64,000 nucleotides of DNA from Omphalotus guepiniiformis. Its lineage: Eukaryota; Basidiomycota; Agaricomycetes; Agaricales; Omphalotaceae. Below, in pieces: positions 11,870-23,226 of the stretch (position 1 is the stretch's first letter; every line of letters starts with the position of its first letter). The position numbers and the translations under genes were made by a program. The stretch covers positions 1,984,001 to 2,048,000 of the forward strand of contig JAQOOI010000021.1 in the NCBI GenBank assembly GCA_028554645.1. Reading direction: 5' to 3'. The notes beneath the pieces were generated by a model, which was not told the DNA's origin, ran no database searches, and saw nothing but the letters and a program-made list of their open reading frames with translations.

Positions 11870-12754
11870 GGAATATGAGTGCTAAACGAAGCCAAGTTGT
11901 TCGCGCGGTTCAATGTATCTTCTCAATATTCGCTGTGCCGCTGACCGGGAACAGTTATGACCATTGCTTGAGCAGAGCTCCACATCTGTAGCATCAGATA
12001 CGGGATAACGTACGGGACCAAATTCCTGAACGGATAACTTTCAAGTTATTGGACTCCACTAGCAGATGAGAACGAGAATGATGTCCAGTGTGGATGGTTT
12101 GATGAAATTCGGGAAGGAGTGTCTAGCATGGAACTGCTACCTCTTGAATACAACGAGGCTGACACGAGGGATAGGCATGTGAGACCGAAACCTTAACGCC
12201 TTAACGCCTGGAGAGTCTTCGAGTCCGGGACCTATTCAAGATCATTCAAATGGGAAAAAATGAGTGGAGCGGCCACATACAAGTGAATCGGAAATCATTG
12301 CGCCTCCCGGTCTATATTGTACGCCTGTCCTTTTCTGCACTTGTTTAGAAAGTAACTGCTATCGCCCCCATATCCCAGGCATGTCCATATTGATTGTGTC
12401 TTTAACCGCGTTTGTCATCTAACAGAATTTACCAGAATGAAAGCGGACAAGATAGTATCGAGGAGCAGTCGAGGAGTATCGCACCATGCACGTTCCGGAC
12501 GCGCTTGAAGGATAGTATGAACACAACAAGGCACAACATCAAAGCTGAAGTTACGTAGGTGTGAAACAGATGTAAGTATTGACCTCCGAAGATTCACACC
12601 GTAAAGACATAAATAAATACGCAAGACTCGTATTGACAAGTTTGAAGATATGTAAGCTCGTGAATTACTCGTGAATGTGTCATGATAGAATTTGAGAGGC
12701 CCGACTCGTATACGAGACTCCAATGGTCAGCTCTGACCTTCCGTCAACACAATT
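11870..12754. other. Intergenic, no gene seen
   Basis: Upstream of the kinase-like gene and downstream of the secreted-protein gene. A 102-codon minus frame at 12415-12723 shows no motif or exon structure and is not called. Confidence 0.35.
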
Positions 12755-13460
12755 CTAAATCCACTTCGACATGACCAAAACTAAACTTGATAACCATAGC
12801 ATGATCACCCTACTCCCAAGGCCTTCAGTACCCACAGAAGGGAACCCTCGATTGATCCTCCCAGTGGGTTCACTAGGAAGATCAGTAGTCACTGTTGTCG
12901 CACTGGGTGTTGGGCCCGGAGCACCACTAGAAAAACCAGTTCCGGGAGCCTGAACAGTGAACGTGCGATTCAGGATCCAGGTTTGGAACGAGAACGGTGG
13001 GGGACCACAGAAAGTGGCGTTGGCTTGTGTAGGGTCAGACGAGAGACCATAGGTGATGTTATATAGCGCGGTATAGCTATAGAAGAGTCAGGACATATAA
13101 AGCTACAAGATTACAAAAGACTTACCTTCCCTCTTGATCCGCAAATACTGATCCAGTATAACTACCTTTGCCGTTGCTGCAAGACGGCGTGAAGTCGTTG
13201 ATCCCAATAACAAGATGATTTGTTCCGTTGGGATGCGTCACATTCACATTTGCTATATTTATGAGACCAAACTCGGGCCCATCGTCCGGATAAGCGAACC
13301 CAAGAATGACGGAGCTGTTGAAAAGGAGGTTGGAAGTGGCAGCAGGGCCAATGAGAGAAACAACAGATGGGGGTGGAACAGTCTTCCCATTCGCTCTAGG
13401 CACCAGGAGAAGAAACGAGCTCAAGAGCGCAAAAAGGACGTGGCCAGTGAAGTTCAGCAT
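12755..13460 (-). CDS. Secreted, probably GPI-anchored protein of unknown function
   Basis: The start ATG at 13460 opens MLNFTGHVLFALLSSFLLLV followed by PRANG, a clear signal peptide with a likely cleavage after the Ala/Asn-Gly region. The mature part has several N-glycosylation sequons (NSSV, NVTH, NGTN, NITY, NATF, NRTF) and a stretch PSVVSLIGPAATSNLLFNSS. An intron near 13073-13126 joins FADQEG to YTALYNITYG. The C-terminus is Ser/Thr/Pro-rich and ends in a hydrophobic segment (VIMLWLSSLVLVM) right before the stop, as expected for GPI attachment. It is about 215 residues. An upstream in-frame ATG at 13532 exists but would place the signal peptide internally. The family is not recognised. 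Confidence 0.7.
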
Positions 13461-13532
13461 GACTGTCTGGAAGCAAAAAGCTGTAGTCGCTCCGAATTTA
13501 TATCCATCCTTCCCGCTTAGCGTCGCTACCAT

Positions 13533-13831
13533 GTTCTAAGGGTAAGATGGTTATCCAAAGCTTGGCAATGATTAGTGACTGCCCATGCGTTCTTCGGACA
13601 GCATACGGTGCTTCCAAAAATCATTGCATTTGCAGGTTTCCGGAGTCTCGTGCAAAGATGCTCTGGTGAAAGTTGAAGAAAGTTCTAAGGGTAAGATGGT
13701 TATCCAAAGCTTGGCAATGATTAGTGACTGCCCATGCGTTCTTACGGACAGCATACGGTGCTTCCAAAAATCATTGCATTTGCAGGTTTCCGGAGTCTCG
13801 TGCAAAGATGCTCTGGTGAACGTTGAAGAAA
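13533..13831. repeat. 149-bp tandem duplication
   Basis: Two head-to-tail copies, 13533-13681 and 13682-13831, begin GTTCTAAGGGTAAGATGG and differ by a one-base insertion and very few substitutions. They sit immediately upstream of the secreted-protein gene, inside its probable promoter. The near identity implies a recent event. Confidence 0.95.
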
Positions 13832-14600
13832 GCTGAGGAAAGAACGAAAGAATGAAGAGGAAAGAGAACTTGCGGGACAACGACTAGTCACTAACACTCC
13901 ACTCCCGCTCCACTGCAGAATGCCTCGCAAGGCAGTGTTGAGTTTCAGAGTAAGTTCTCCAGCGTGCAGCCCCGTGCAGCGTGAGTACAACGCTTGTTGA
14001 AAGCAGTTCGCTGTTCCGGCAGGCAAAGTCTTTCCGCGTTCCGGTTCACTGGTTGATATACTCCTATTTAGTCGAAGTTTGCATTGAAGCAGCATGCGCA
14101 AGTGAGTTTTGTATTTCGTCTCAATAGACAAAGACTCACTACATTACTGAAATATTGAAGGAAGTTCGTGCGATGGAAAATTATTGTCATTGCGGTCTAG
14201 TCTCTGGTTAGAAAGCCAAGAGGCCATACACGTTTTCCTGAAGGGGAGCACAACAGAACCGTAGTGCGTAATAGATTTTTAATGGAGATGTTTATAGTTC
14301 AATACACATAGACAGACATAGACTTCACCTCACCTCCACCTCAAGAGTCATGAAGATGATTACAGGCACGCACAAGACACACGAAGGTCTCAAATATTTG
14401 CTTATTTAGATGAATTCCTCAATATTGGCGAGACAAGCTGCGAGAGCGGCGAGCAGAGAATTAAAACTGTTGTTATTAAGTGCGTTGCCGTACTAGTAGC
14501 GACTTTTCTTATATACTACATACTAATTATTTCGTAGGTGTTTTCCCTATTGTATTACGTTCCGAACATCCATCCCATTCTCTCTGCTCCCCCATCCGGA
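13832..14600. other. Intergenic, no gene seen
   Basis: No convincing exon. A 129-codon minus frame crosses the tandem duplication and looks like chance. Confidence 0.35.
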
Positions 14601-15248
14601 TTACAGATCATCCTTCCTCTTCCTCCGCCTCTGACGCTCCTGAATATTCGCTAGAAACTCTTCATATCCTGCGTCGTACTTATTCTTGTGCGCCCGCTGA
14701 GACCGCGCCGGCGCTGGTCTCGGGAAAGTCAGACGCAGCGGGTTGTGATCAATGGAAGATGAGGACTCGGATGAGGATGAGCTTTTGTGTGTAGATGTGC
14801 GGGAAAGTGTTAAGGGTGAAGAGGGTGTAGAGGGTGTAGAGAAGGACGAGTACGAGCGCGAGTATTCCGAATTGGACCCCAATGAACCTGCACGAACATT
14901 TGGACTGGCGCTGGCGAAGCGTCTGAAACCCTTCGCGGCTATGCTTGGACTACTACGTTCTACCCCGTTACTTAGACCCTGCTGCAAACTCGTGTGTTCG
15001 GATGCAGTGCGCCGAAGTTTATCCATCCAACCCTCAGGAATCCAGTCGGGGCACTGTGTTTGGCTGCGTTTTGGGGTCGACGGAGGATCCTGCCCACGAT
15101 ATTCTTCAATTTTGGAGCCTTGCAGAAGAGAATGGACTCGTGGCTGGTCGGTTTGGACATCGGGAAGTCCTGCATCAGATACGGCGTCCTGATTCTCGGT
15201 GGTGCTTTCAGGACTAAATTCGTGCTCGCAATGTTCGGTGTTCATCAT
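14601..15248 (-). CDS. Ser-rich hypothetical protein
   Basis: Single open frame of 215 codons from the ATG at 15248 (MMNTEHCEHEFSPEST). It contains CPDWIPEGWMDKLRRTASEH, a long Ser/Thr-rich low-complexity centre (SRSYSSFSTPSTPSSP) and a basic tail with YEEFLANIQERQRRRKRKDD, likely a nuclear localisation or coiled-coil segment. The amino acid composition and sustained length argue for a real gene. The sequence is not recognised and no function is assigned. Confidence 0.55.
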   Translation of the reverse strand: MMNTEHCEHEFSPESTTENQDAVSDAGLPDVQTDQPRVHSLLQGSKIEEYRGQDPPSTPKRSQTQCPDWIPEGWMDKLRRTASEHTSLQQGLSNGVERSSPSIAAKGFRRFASASPNVRAGSLGSNSEYSRSYSSFSTPSTPSSPLTLSRTSTHKSSSSSESSSSIDHNPLRLTFPRPAPARSQRAHKNKYDAGYEEFLANIQERQRRRKRKDDL

Positions 15249-15707
15249 GGGTAAAGACCCGAAGACGTCAAGTGTAGATGTAAATGTGAGTGGAGTTTTC
15301 AAAGTAATGATGGTGGCAGGATCAACTCAACGCAGTGGAAGAGGTGGAATCTGAATGCACAATTTAGTGGACGTCTTAGAAACCAGCTCTATATACTTAT
15401 ACGACTCACATTCCGTTTCAGGTCAAAGCATGATCCATTCTCGCGCACAGACTGTGATCTTGTCTCACCTATACTTCTTGTTCTGCTTGTTACTTCCTGT
15501 TGGACGCGTGGGTCATACAAGGAAAATCGATTGTGTGAAAGGAGGCATTCAATGGACTTGTAGAGTGGTTGGGTCAGTCGTTTCGCTTTGTACCGCGATG
15601 TGGTATTTACTCAAGAAAGCTAACTCCGAATCTGCTCCGAGTTGTTGTGAATAAGAAAGGATACATTGTTTGTTGCTTAGTGAATTACAAATTCCAATTC
15701 TTTTTGC
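15249..15707. other. Intergenic, no gene seen
   Basis: Promoter side of the Ser-rich gene. Only short overlapping frames. Confidence 0.35.
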
Positions 15708-16115
15708 TCACACCTCTCTACTTGCCCTGTCCATCTCCTTGCTCATCGCACCTCCTGGTCCAGTTCCCCACTGGGTCAAACCCTCCTCCTGCCTTTTCCT
15801 TCCCGGATGTCCATCATGTCTCATTTCAGCTGAACTCATTCCGCTGCCGGGTTTTCCGGCGCTTTCGTAGACATCACCAGAAGTAACGCCACCCAATGTT
15901 TCTGAGGCGCTTGTGGATATCGGCGGGTCCCTCGATGTGTCTTTATCGACGACGGTGTCGCGTGTAATGGGTGCTCGAGGGGGTTGTTGGCCTGAGGACA
16001 AAGAATCAGGGATGCTGCGTAGCGTAGCAGGTGATTGTTGACATATACCTTCCGGTCGCCCGTCTACTATACCCTGATTTGTTCGTTCTGTGGTGGTTGC
16101 CTTGAGTCCAGACAT
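15708..16115 (-). CDS. Small hydrophilic hypothetical protein
   Basis: A 135-codon frame from the ATG at 16115 (MSGLKATTTERTNQGIVDG), rich in Gly, Ser, Thr and charged residues (SASETLGGVTSGDVYESA). A GTATAT...CTCAG interval inside it (about 15993-16050) could be an intron, giving a shorter product. Composition resembles small disordered stress-type proteins of fungi, but there is no diagnostic motif. Confidence 0.35.
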   Translation of the reverse strand: MSGLKATTTERTNQGIVDGRPEGICQQSPATLRSIPDSLSSGQQPPRAPITRDTVVDKDTSRDPPISTSASETLGGVTSGDVYESAGKPGSGMSSAEMRHDGHPGRKRQEEGLTQWGTGPGGAMSKEMDRASREV

Positions 16116-18104
16116 GATTAATCAAAACCTTTCATCCTTAGGGACCCATCTTTATACGACCGCGGAAGTGTATTTTTGGTTATGAAGTCAGTGTGATATC
16201 AAGCTTGAAGTCATCCTTTGTGTATTTACTCCACATGAGGGAGTCATGACGCGAAAAAACGAGACCATAGAAAGAAAGGCAAATTGGCGCCCTCACTTGT
16301 ATATATACTGAGCGTGGCATGATAAGAATCTGCATGTCCTGCCGCTATGCATGTCAACGTAAACATTGGACTCAGGATCTGAATCTTACGAAACACGAAG
16401 CCATCTCATCACACCCGGCTCTCTCATCCCCACTTCATGATCAATGCCTTGACATGCGAATATTCTTCCGTCACGCACACGTATCATCGCACCCCGACGA
16501 GCCTCAGAAATTCGAGCTTTGCTTAGATGTCAAGCGGATGCTGAGGAGGAGGTATCCGAGAGTCGGGAGGTTGTCAGAGCAGAGTGTAGTTCGGAGGTTC
16601 ACGATATTGCGACGTGCGTCAGGAATGTGAGGGAATCGCTAAATTGCACCAATTTGAAAGGAGAAAACAAAGGTGTAGATTTCGGGGGTAGCTCGCTGGG
16701 TTCAGAGACAAACAGACGAGAGCAGCATAAGGTGATAGAGCCAGGGGGTGCTCTGTCGCTCGCTGATCGTTTAACTGAAACTTGTGAGAAATGCCAGGAC
16801 AGATGTAATGCGGATCGATAAAGTAGCACGACAATGAAGCTTACATAGTTGCGAGGCTGGAGCTGTGTCAGAATGACACTTAGGGGATTTATAGGCTCGT
16901 TCAAGGGGCGAAATGGCACTTGGTCATAGATTAACATTGCAAAACGACTTCGAAGGACCGAGAGTCGCGTACCTAGACTAACACAGATACCAGTGAATGA
17001 GTGTGCCTTTAAGAGCCTATCTGTGGCTTGACGAGTCCTTGAAAACAAATGTATCTCGATATCGTTATAGTTTGGCCCTGTGGGTAGCAACTGTCTCCTG
17101 GCCATACAATGCAGAAAGAAGCGTTGGATTGAAACGAAAGACTTTTAGCGCTGAGAAAATCATGGAATCGGAGACGCCCAAAACACCACGTGAAATCGAC
17201 AATTCAGCCTCAAGCTTGTCGACGACGACCTTGCTCACAAGCAAAGTTGAACTAGAATTCTGCAGCCTAGTGCTGACCAGCGACCTCTTTATTTGGCATC
17301 CGAATCAGTAGATCGTAATACCCCAGCTTGGGCTGCCATAATGGAGCAGGGCGATGGATCCTTTACATTCCATCATGTATTCTACGACTGCGACGACCGA
17401 AAACTTATCGGCATACAGACTTTGGAAATAGTCTTCGAGGCCTCTGGAGGGTGATTCTGGAGTCTGGACCACAGCGCAAATCCTTTTTCTCAGAGGACTT
17501 TACCGGAATTTCAAAAAGCCAACGCCCTGAAAAACGCCATAAAAAAAAAGATATGGGCTGGTTCTGGCAGGGTCGGCGAAGCCTGGACGGATACCACACA
17601 GGACATCAGGACATTGTGATTTCACAGGGTTTCCGCGTGATAGACGTTCCCCGAAGGTCACAACCCTCCGTATGTACTAGCAATAAGCGGGGCACTCAGC
17701 AGAAAGGAGCAGCATGGCCGAGAAACCCTTAATAACCACAAGACATATGTCCTGATATCAAGTCGGACCCTTTCATCGATGGTCAGGCTCGGTCAGGCTT
17801 GGTCAGGCCGGTCGGGAATAAATTTTGCCTCATTAGCCCCTCACAATATCGATGTAACGATAACGCTTGTTGCGACGTGAGATTTTGAAAGCTCGTGAAA
17901 GGTGAGTTTTTTTTGAGGGAACCATTCTCATCAAACGAAATCCATAGCGGGCGCCGTGGCACGGCTATAGCTTGCCCCGTGATCGTACTGTGTTTGGAGT
18001 AGGTCCAGTGGGCGTAAAAGCCCTCGAGGTGTACATACGTCAGATTATCTCAGTACATAAACACCCTCTACCAGATTTTTTGTCAGGTTTTAACCTGTTT
18101 TAAC
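16116..18104. other. Intergenic / uncertain
   Basis: No gene can be supported. A minus-strand frame from 17105 starts plausibly (MARRQLLPTGPNYNDIEIHL) and meets a possible donor at about 16990, so a small gene may exist here. Three copies of GGTCAGGCT-like units occur at about 17778-17815. The last few hundred bases should include the promoter of the reductase gene. Confidence 0.3.
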
Positions 18105-19757
18105 ATGGCACCCATTCCCAACCCTCGCGTCGTCTTCGCCAAGGTCGTCCCGCAAGGAGAAGCACCTGTTCCCGGCGAACATCTTGTATATGACAATTCG
18201 AAGGTGATCGACTTGGACACCATTGAGCTCAATGGTGGATTTTTGACGAAGACGTTGGTTGTGAGGTGGGTTATTTTTTTTTGTCTCAGTATCATATGAA
18301 GAAGGATTAACGGGGACTTGCTAGTCCGGAACCTTATATGCGCGAACGTCTACGGGATAGGTCAATTAAGAGCTATAGTACAACTATGGTTGTGGGCGCC
18401 CCGTACGCATGATATTTGTTCTTCCAACGGGCTGTCTTCTGACAATCAAGACCGACCGCAGTATCGTCGGTATGTCTCTCGTTAAAGTCTTACGATCAGA
18501 GAAGGAAGGCATCAAGGCTGGCGACCTCATGTATGGCATGACACAGTGGGAGGCATACACTGTCCAGCCTTACCTCGAAAGTAGGCTTCCATTGTATGCA
18601 TCCGCATGGGAAATCTGAACTGAGAAACCATGCGATTTCCTCAGGCCGACAGAAAGATTTTAAACAGGAGGAGTGGGCACCCGAAACGTTCAACATGGAT
18701 ACTCTCGAGCTTCAAGTTGTACCGGACCCGCAGGGTGCGTTCCCGCTGGTGCAATATTGCAGTATTCTTGGCACGCCTGGGCTCTCTGGGTATGTTGGAT
18801 TTGAAGGATGTGCAGACGCTAAAGAGGGAGCTTTACGATATGATTGATCATGTGGTGGGATGTAATGACTGATGATTTTTTTCGGGTGTAGGGAGAAACA
18901 ATATTTGTTTCGTCGGGTGCTTCTGGCGTTGGAAGGTGTGTTTTTCGGCAGGCCGACCATGTGGAAGGAATGGTGTACTAATGGTTCGTTTATCATGATA
19001 GCATGGTCATTCAGCTCGCGAAGATCAAGGGGTAAGTGTATTCTATGGATCCTGCTCCTGGACGGTCTACTTACTGCTTGAATAGATTGAAGGTAATCGC
19101 GTCAGCAGGGTGAGCTGCCATTCTCGTATCGACCGTTGATTTCGTTTAATCATAGCCGGAAATTGCAGATCTGATGAGAAGGTGGAATACATACGCTCGA
19201 TTGGTGCTGACCTTGCATTCAACTACAAAAAAACGTCTTACGATAAGTTTTTGTCTGAGCATGGCCCCATTGATGTGTTTTGGGTAAGCACCTCTAGCTC
19301 TGCGAGAGGCGTGTTTCGACTTTCTGACCTGGTTTGCTAGGACAATGTTGGTGGGGAGTGTTTCGAAGCCGCGTTGGACGCCACGAACGTCCATGCTCGT
19401 ATCGTCATATGCGGGATGATATCAGAGTACAACGTTGCTCGCGAGAAAAGATACGGAATCAAGGTCAGTCAATTTCGAGCCTTTCTGGCACTCATCTCAT
19501 TTGCATTCTAGAACATCGATCTCTGCTATAAACGCCGCCTCACCATTCGAGGATTCCTTGTTCCAGACCTCGTACCTGCCTTTGGGGAAAAGTTCTTCAA
19601 GGAAGTGCCCGCATGGCTTGCGCAGGGCAAGTTCAAGAGTAAGGAAATCATCTATGATGGGTTGGATAAGGGTCCTCAGGCGTTCGTGGAGATGCTTTCT
19701 GGAACCGCCGACGATGCAACAAGCGGTAAACCGGTGGTTGTGCTGTCTTTAGATTGA
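18105..19757 (+). CDS. NADP-dependent alkenal/MDR-type reductase
   Basis: Zinc-independent medium-chain reductase (leukotriene B4 dehydrogenase / alkenal double-bond reductase type), using NADPH to reduce activated C=C bonds. The start ATG at 18105 gives MAPIPNPRVVFAKVVPQGEA and later IDLDTIELNGGFLTKTLVVR. Further exons: PEPYMRERLRDRSIKSYS, VLRSEKEGIKAGDLMYGMT with QWEAYTVQPYLE, DTLELQVVPDPQGAFP and CSILGTPGLSG. The Rossmann segment is ETIFVSSGASGVG with MVIQLAKIKG and LKVIASAGSDEKVEYIRS. Then DVFWDNVGGECFEAALDATN, HARIVICGMISEYN, RRLTIRGFLVPDL and the ending GKPVVVLSLD. The TGA is at 19755-19757. About ten exons with short introns, all junctions in frame, so it appears intact. The physiological substrate is unknown. 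Confidence 0.93.
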
Positions 19758-20461
19758 TTATTTTCTAAAAATGCTTCAATGCGTTTTGGGATGTACCAGC
19801 CACGAAATATAACGAATATACGAACATTTAACAAGTACATAAAAAGTGTATAGGCTAATTACCGCTTTGCTGATGCGTACAAGATGTCGGTGACTTCGGC
19901 GTGGATATCAGCAACCCTGTAATATACCTCAGTCTCGCTTACGACGTGCGCTCAGTCGGCGAGTCTGATGAGCAGCTGATAGATCCCTTTCAATAACACC
20001 TGGTCAGAAGGCCGCCATCTGCACAAAATTTTGGAACCTCAACGTAGTCAATAGAGCTCTTGGAGTATCTTTCTGATTCGTTCATCATTACCTGGGTGAA
20101 TCTTGGACGTATTCCTGCTCAGTAAACATAACTATGCTGGTCGGAGCAGTTACAGCGTCCAGCTCGTGAAATTGAAGCCATGTAAGCGAGGCTCCGCGAC
20201 TTCGCGTGCTCAGCACAAAAAAAATCCTCAGAACATCAGATGAGATGCCCCTGCGTACATCTACACTTCCCTGCGTACATAGCCGACATGAATGTCTTAC
20301 GACATGGATCGCCAATTGGCGAAAAGCCTAATCACCGGGGAAATCTGATTGTAAATAGATTACTTACGTACCATGAGACTTTTTAATAGAAAAACACTGA
20401 AAGAACTTACTGTACGTAAATACTTACAACCCAAGAGGAAATGATTCAGCCGAGGGACAAG
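19758..20461. other. Possible small minus-strand gene
   Basis: A minus-strand frame (20088-20315) encodes ISSDVLRIFFVLSTRSRGAS and LTWLQFHELDAV, and a possible final exon near 19861-19920 reads VADIHAEVTDILYASAKR before a stop. The composition suggests coding, but start, introns and family are unresolved. The 8-bp target duplication GGGACAAG of the adjacent MITE occupies 20454-20461. Confidence 0.3.
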
Positions 20462-20895
20462 AGGACCCCTGATTATGGGAGGGCATGACTTATCCTAGTT
20501 CGGACAAAAAAATAGGGCTAAAATGAGAAAATCCCTGAGTCCAGTTCGGACAGAAACTCCGCCGTAGGCGGAACCCAAATGGTCGGGTTCGGACAGAAAT
20601 TGGCATCAAGAACACCAGTGAACAACTGTGAAGGGCCCAATAGAGCTGGTGGCCTCGAACCGTAAAGTCCATTCCACAGAGTAGAAATTGTCCGGGCGAT
20701 GTTTGAAGATCATAGATCAATTTTTTTGCAGAAATTTAGTTCCAACTCATGGTTCGGACAAAAATGAGCCCAGTAGCCGAGGCCACATCCCAGTTCGGAC
20801 AAAAACTTCAGCCAATGTCAAGAAATCGGTTCGGACAAAAACACGCTAATCGACCGATTTTGGATCAGACATGCCCTCCCATAATCAGGGGTCCT
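20462..20895. mobile_element. hAT-like MITE with 8-bp target duplication
   Basis: A 434-bp non-coding element with terminal inverted repeats beginning AGGACCCCTGATTATGGGAG. The first 26 bp are perfect, and similarity extends to about 34 bp with two mismatches. It is flanked by the direct repeat GGGACAAG at 20454-20461 and 20896-20903. An 8-bp duplication with short inverted ends is characteristic of hAT transposons. Inside, the motif GTTCGGACA(A/G)AAA occurs six times, three in each half and all in the same orientation (near 20498, 20538, 20585, 20753, 20794 and 20829), resembling subterminal transposase-binding repeats. It has no coding capacity, so it would be mobilised in trans. Confidence 0.88.
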
Positions 20896-20954
20896 GGGAC
20901 AAGGGATTCATTAATACTCCTTCACATATCGGTTTTGCGTACTCCCCTGTACTT

Positions 20955-21080
20955 GCAGGCTGATATTCTGATCTGCTTCGGAGGTGGAACTGCTGGCTTG
21001 ACGCTTGCTAATCGACTCTCAGCGACTTCTGCCAAGGTCGGCGTCATCGATGCAGGTTTCATTTTTGATTACACTCGTTA
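20955..21080 (+). pseudogene. GMC oxidoreductase relic (FAD-binding N-terminus only)
   Basis: A short stretch translates to ADILICFGGGTAGLTLANRL followed by SATSAKVGVIDAG. This is the FAD-binding GxGxAG beta-alpha-beta segment of glucose-methanol-choline oxidoreductases, here with GGGTAG intact. A possible acceptor (CTTGCAG) precedes it. No further GMC exons (active-site His, substrate domain) are found downstream before 21900, so this is a fragment. It lies just beyond the MITE. The remaining sequence to 21905 contains a 138-codon frame (21482-21898) without recognisable similarity. Confidence 0.6.
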
Positions 21081-21905
21081 GTGACAGTAAATGCTGATTA
21101 TCTTCACATTACATCCGAATTCAAGTTGCGACCGAGTGACTCGACATCATGATAGAGCTTTTGAGTTATCGGGCTAACGACCGTGCAATTGGTTTAGCGC
21201 TTTTTCATAAATCGCGGTCTTCCTTTTTCTGTTCGAAGCACGAATTTCAAAACTTTGGTAACTCGGCGCCTGGTCGTTCGCGTGGCCAGGCGTGTCGGGA
21301 CCCTGCATACAATGCCCTGAGGGACCATCATGTGATTAGTTCTTGACTTTTTTAGCATACGCGACAGCTCTTTGATTCTCAAAAATCTTCATGCGTTCCA
21401 ATTTGTTTCAAATCTCAGCGTTGCAATAATCCTTACACACTTCCAATGTATCAAATCTAGCATCTCTATCGCGATTCGCTGGTGATTTGCTTATGGGTCG
21501 GCAGGGAGAGCTCAGCGTATGCTAAGTTTGTCTTTCGGAGTTCTCAGTTCTTAGGTGGTACCCTGCTCTACTTCTTCTATTCTAAGGGTTCAAATTGCGC
21601 ATACTTAGCGAACCTCAAGCTGAGATTCGGTTGCAAAGATCAAATGCAGCATATTCCAAATATTGGTGACCTGAGCCCGGAAGCGACTGGTTCACACCTA
21701 ACAACCCACAGACTACATCTCGACCCTTTCGAGACAGAGTATGTGCTTTACGACATATACCTACAATTGGCTATACTGGCTTACGACCCTGTACCTGTAA
21801 TGCAGCCTCATAATTACGCACCACACCTCGTACGGGGTATAATATTTCTCCCTCGTTCTTACTTTGACCCGCAACTAGCTGCTAACCTTCTCGGTTGATG
21901 TGATA

Positions 21906-23226
21906 ATGGCTCAGCTTAGCTTGGAAAGGACGTTCCTAGTCGCTACATGGATGGAGGTTTGAGATTCTAAATTCATTGGATGCACTGAATATACTGACAC
22001 AAGAACTGTCTAGGGGGTACTCTATGGTACGCAGGTACTTACTGGGTTGCAACACGAATCTTTCCTAATACTCCACTAGGACTATTCGTAGCGACGTATT
22101 CTATGACGCTGTACATGACATTTGGCAGCGGAGGTCTTAAACGCGATAACCAGAGCAATGTGTGATTTTCATCCAGGGCCTCTTGTACTGACTACTGACA
22201 AAATGTGCCATAGGTCTTGCTGATAGTATCTAGCATCATGTTCTTTCTGGGAACCCTGCACATCTCGCTGAATTGCTATCGAATGGTCACAGGCTTCACT
22301 GCAGTTCCGATTCCGGTCGTTTATTTCACTACTTTGAATGACTGGAGTCACGTCATGAAAAATGTCGTGTATGCGACCCAGGAGGCGCTGGGAAGTACTG
22401 CAGCGGTTCGCCAGTTTCATTGGTTGCATGTTACTTCTCTCGATACTAACTGAGTGTACAGGCATATCGTTGCTATATTCTATGGAATCGTGACTGGAGA
22501 CTCCTTGTCCTGCCTGTCCTTCTCATTTCGGGTAGTTTCGGTAAGTCTATCTTCTCCAGCAATATTTGAAGCTCTTAACGTCGTATGTATAGTCTCCGGA
22601 TATGGAACTTGCGCACTCTTTGCGCAAGCTGACATCGGCAGCTCAGTGTTTGCTTCACGACTTACCACTTGGGTCCGAGTGTTCTACGCTCTAGCAGTTG
22701 TCGAAAATATTCTTTCCACTGGCCTTATGGCGTATCGGATATGGGCTTCGTACCGCTCGACAGCTGGATACAAAGTCAACGGCAGTGCTTTGATCTCGGT
22801 TCTGCGAATCTTGATTGAATCGGCAGCTCTGCAGCTCATCGCCGAGGTCATCTTGCTGGCCTTCTACAGTTCCGACCTCAACGCCCAATACATCATGCTT
22901 GAGGCTATTACCCCGATTGTGGCAAGTCCTCTAGCCATCCCTCGTATGATACCTCTGCAGCTAACAAATGCACACAGGGGATTACTTTCAACGCGATCAC
23001 CATCCGGCTTCGAGTTAGGCAGCTGACAAAAGATTCCAGCTTCTCCACAGATCCCTCAGGAGCGCGCCGTGGGCCTATTCAGACGATCGGCAGTCTTCCA
23101 ATGAAAAGAATTCGCGTTAATATCACGCAGAACGTCGACAATGAAAACGAGGTAGACCCTAGTAATAGTTCGGCGAAAGCGGTGGATATGTATGATGCGG
23201 ATCCTGAGCGTCATGCACATGCGTAG
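21906..23226 (+). CDS. Seven-helix membrane protein, copy 1 of a tandem pair
   Basis: Integral membrane protein of a large mushroom family of predicted seven-helix proteins of unknown function. The first exon from the ATG at 21906 gives MAQLSLERTFLVATWME. Later exons: LFVATYSMTLYMTFGSGG, LLIVSSIMFFLGTLHISLNC, YRCYILWNRDWRLLVLPVLL, the helix after VSGYGTCALFAQ, TWVRVFYALAVVENIL, SALISVLRILIESAALQLIA, and MLEAITPIV joined to GITFNAITIRLRVRQL. The cytoplasmic tail ends AVDMYDADPERHAHA with the TAG at 23224-23226. About seven introns with GT-AG ends. The short aromatic loop RCYILWNRDW and the positively charged tail are typical of the family. Ligand and signalling partner are unknown. Copy 2 starts 1.3 kb downstream. 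Confidence 0.8.

Noticed and set aside
16599..17105. A 168-codon minus frame starting MARRQLLPTG
   Set aside because: The start looks coding, but the rest lacks motifs and includes probable intron sequence; not enough to call a gene.
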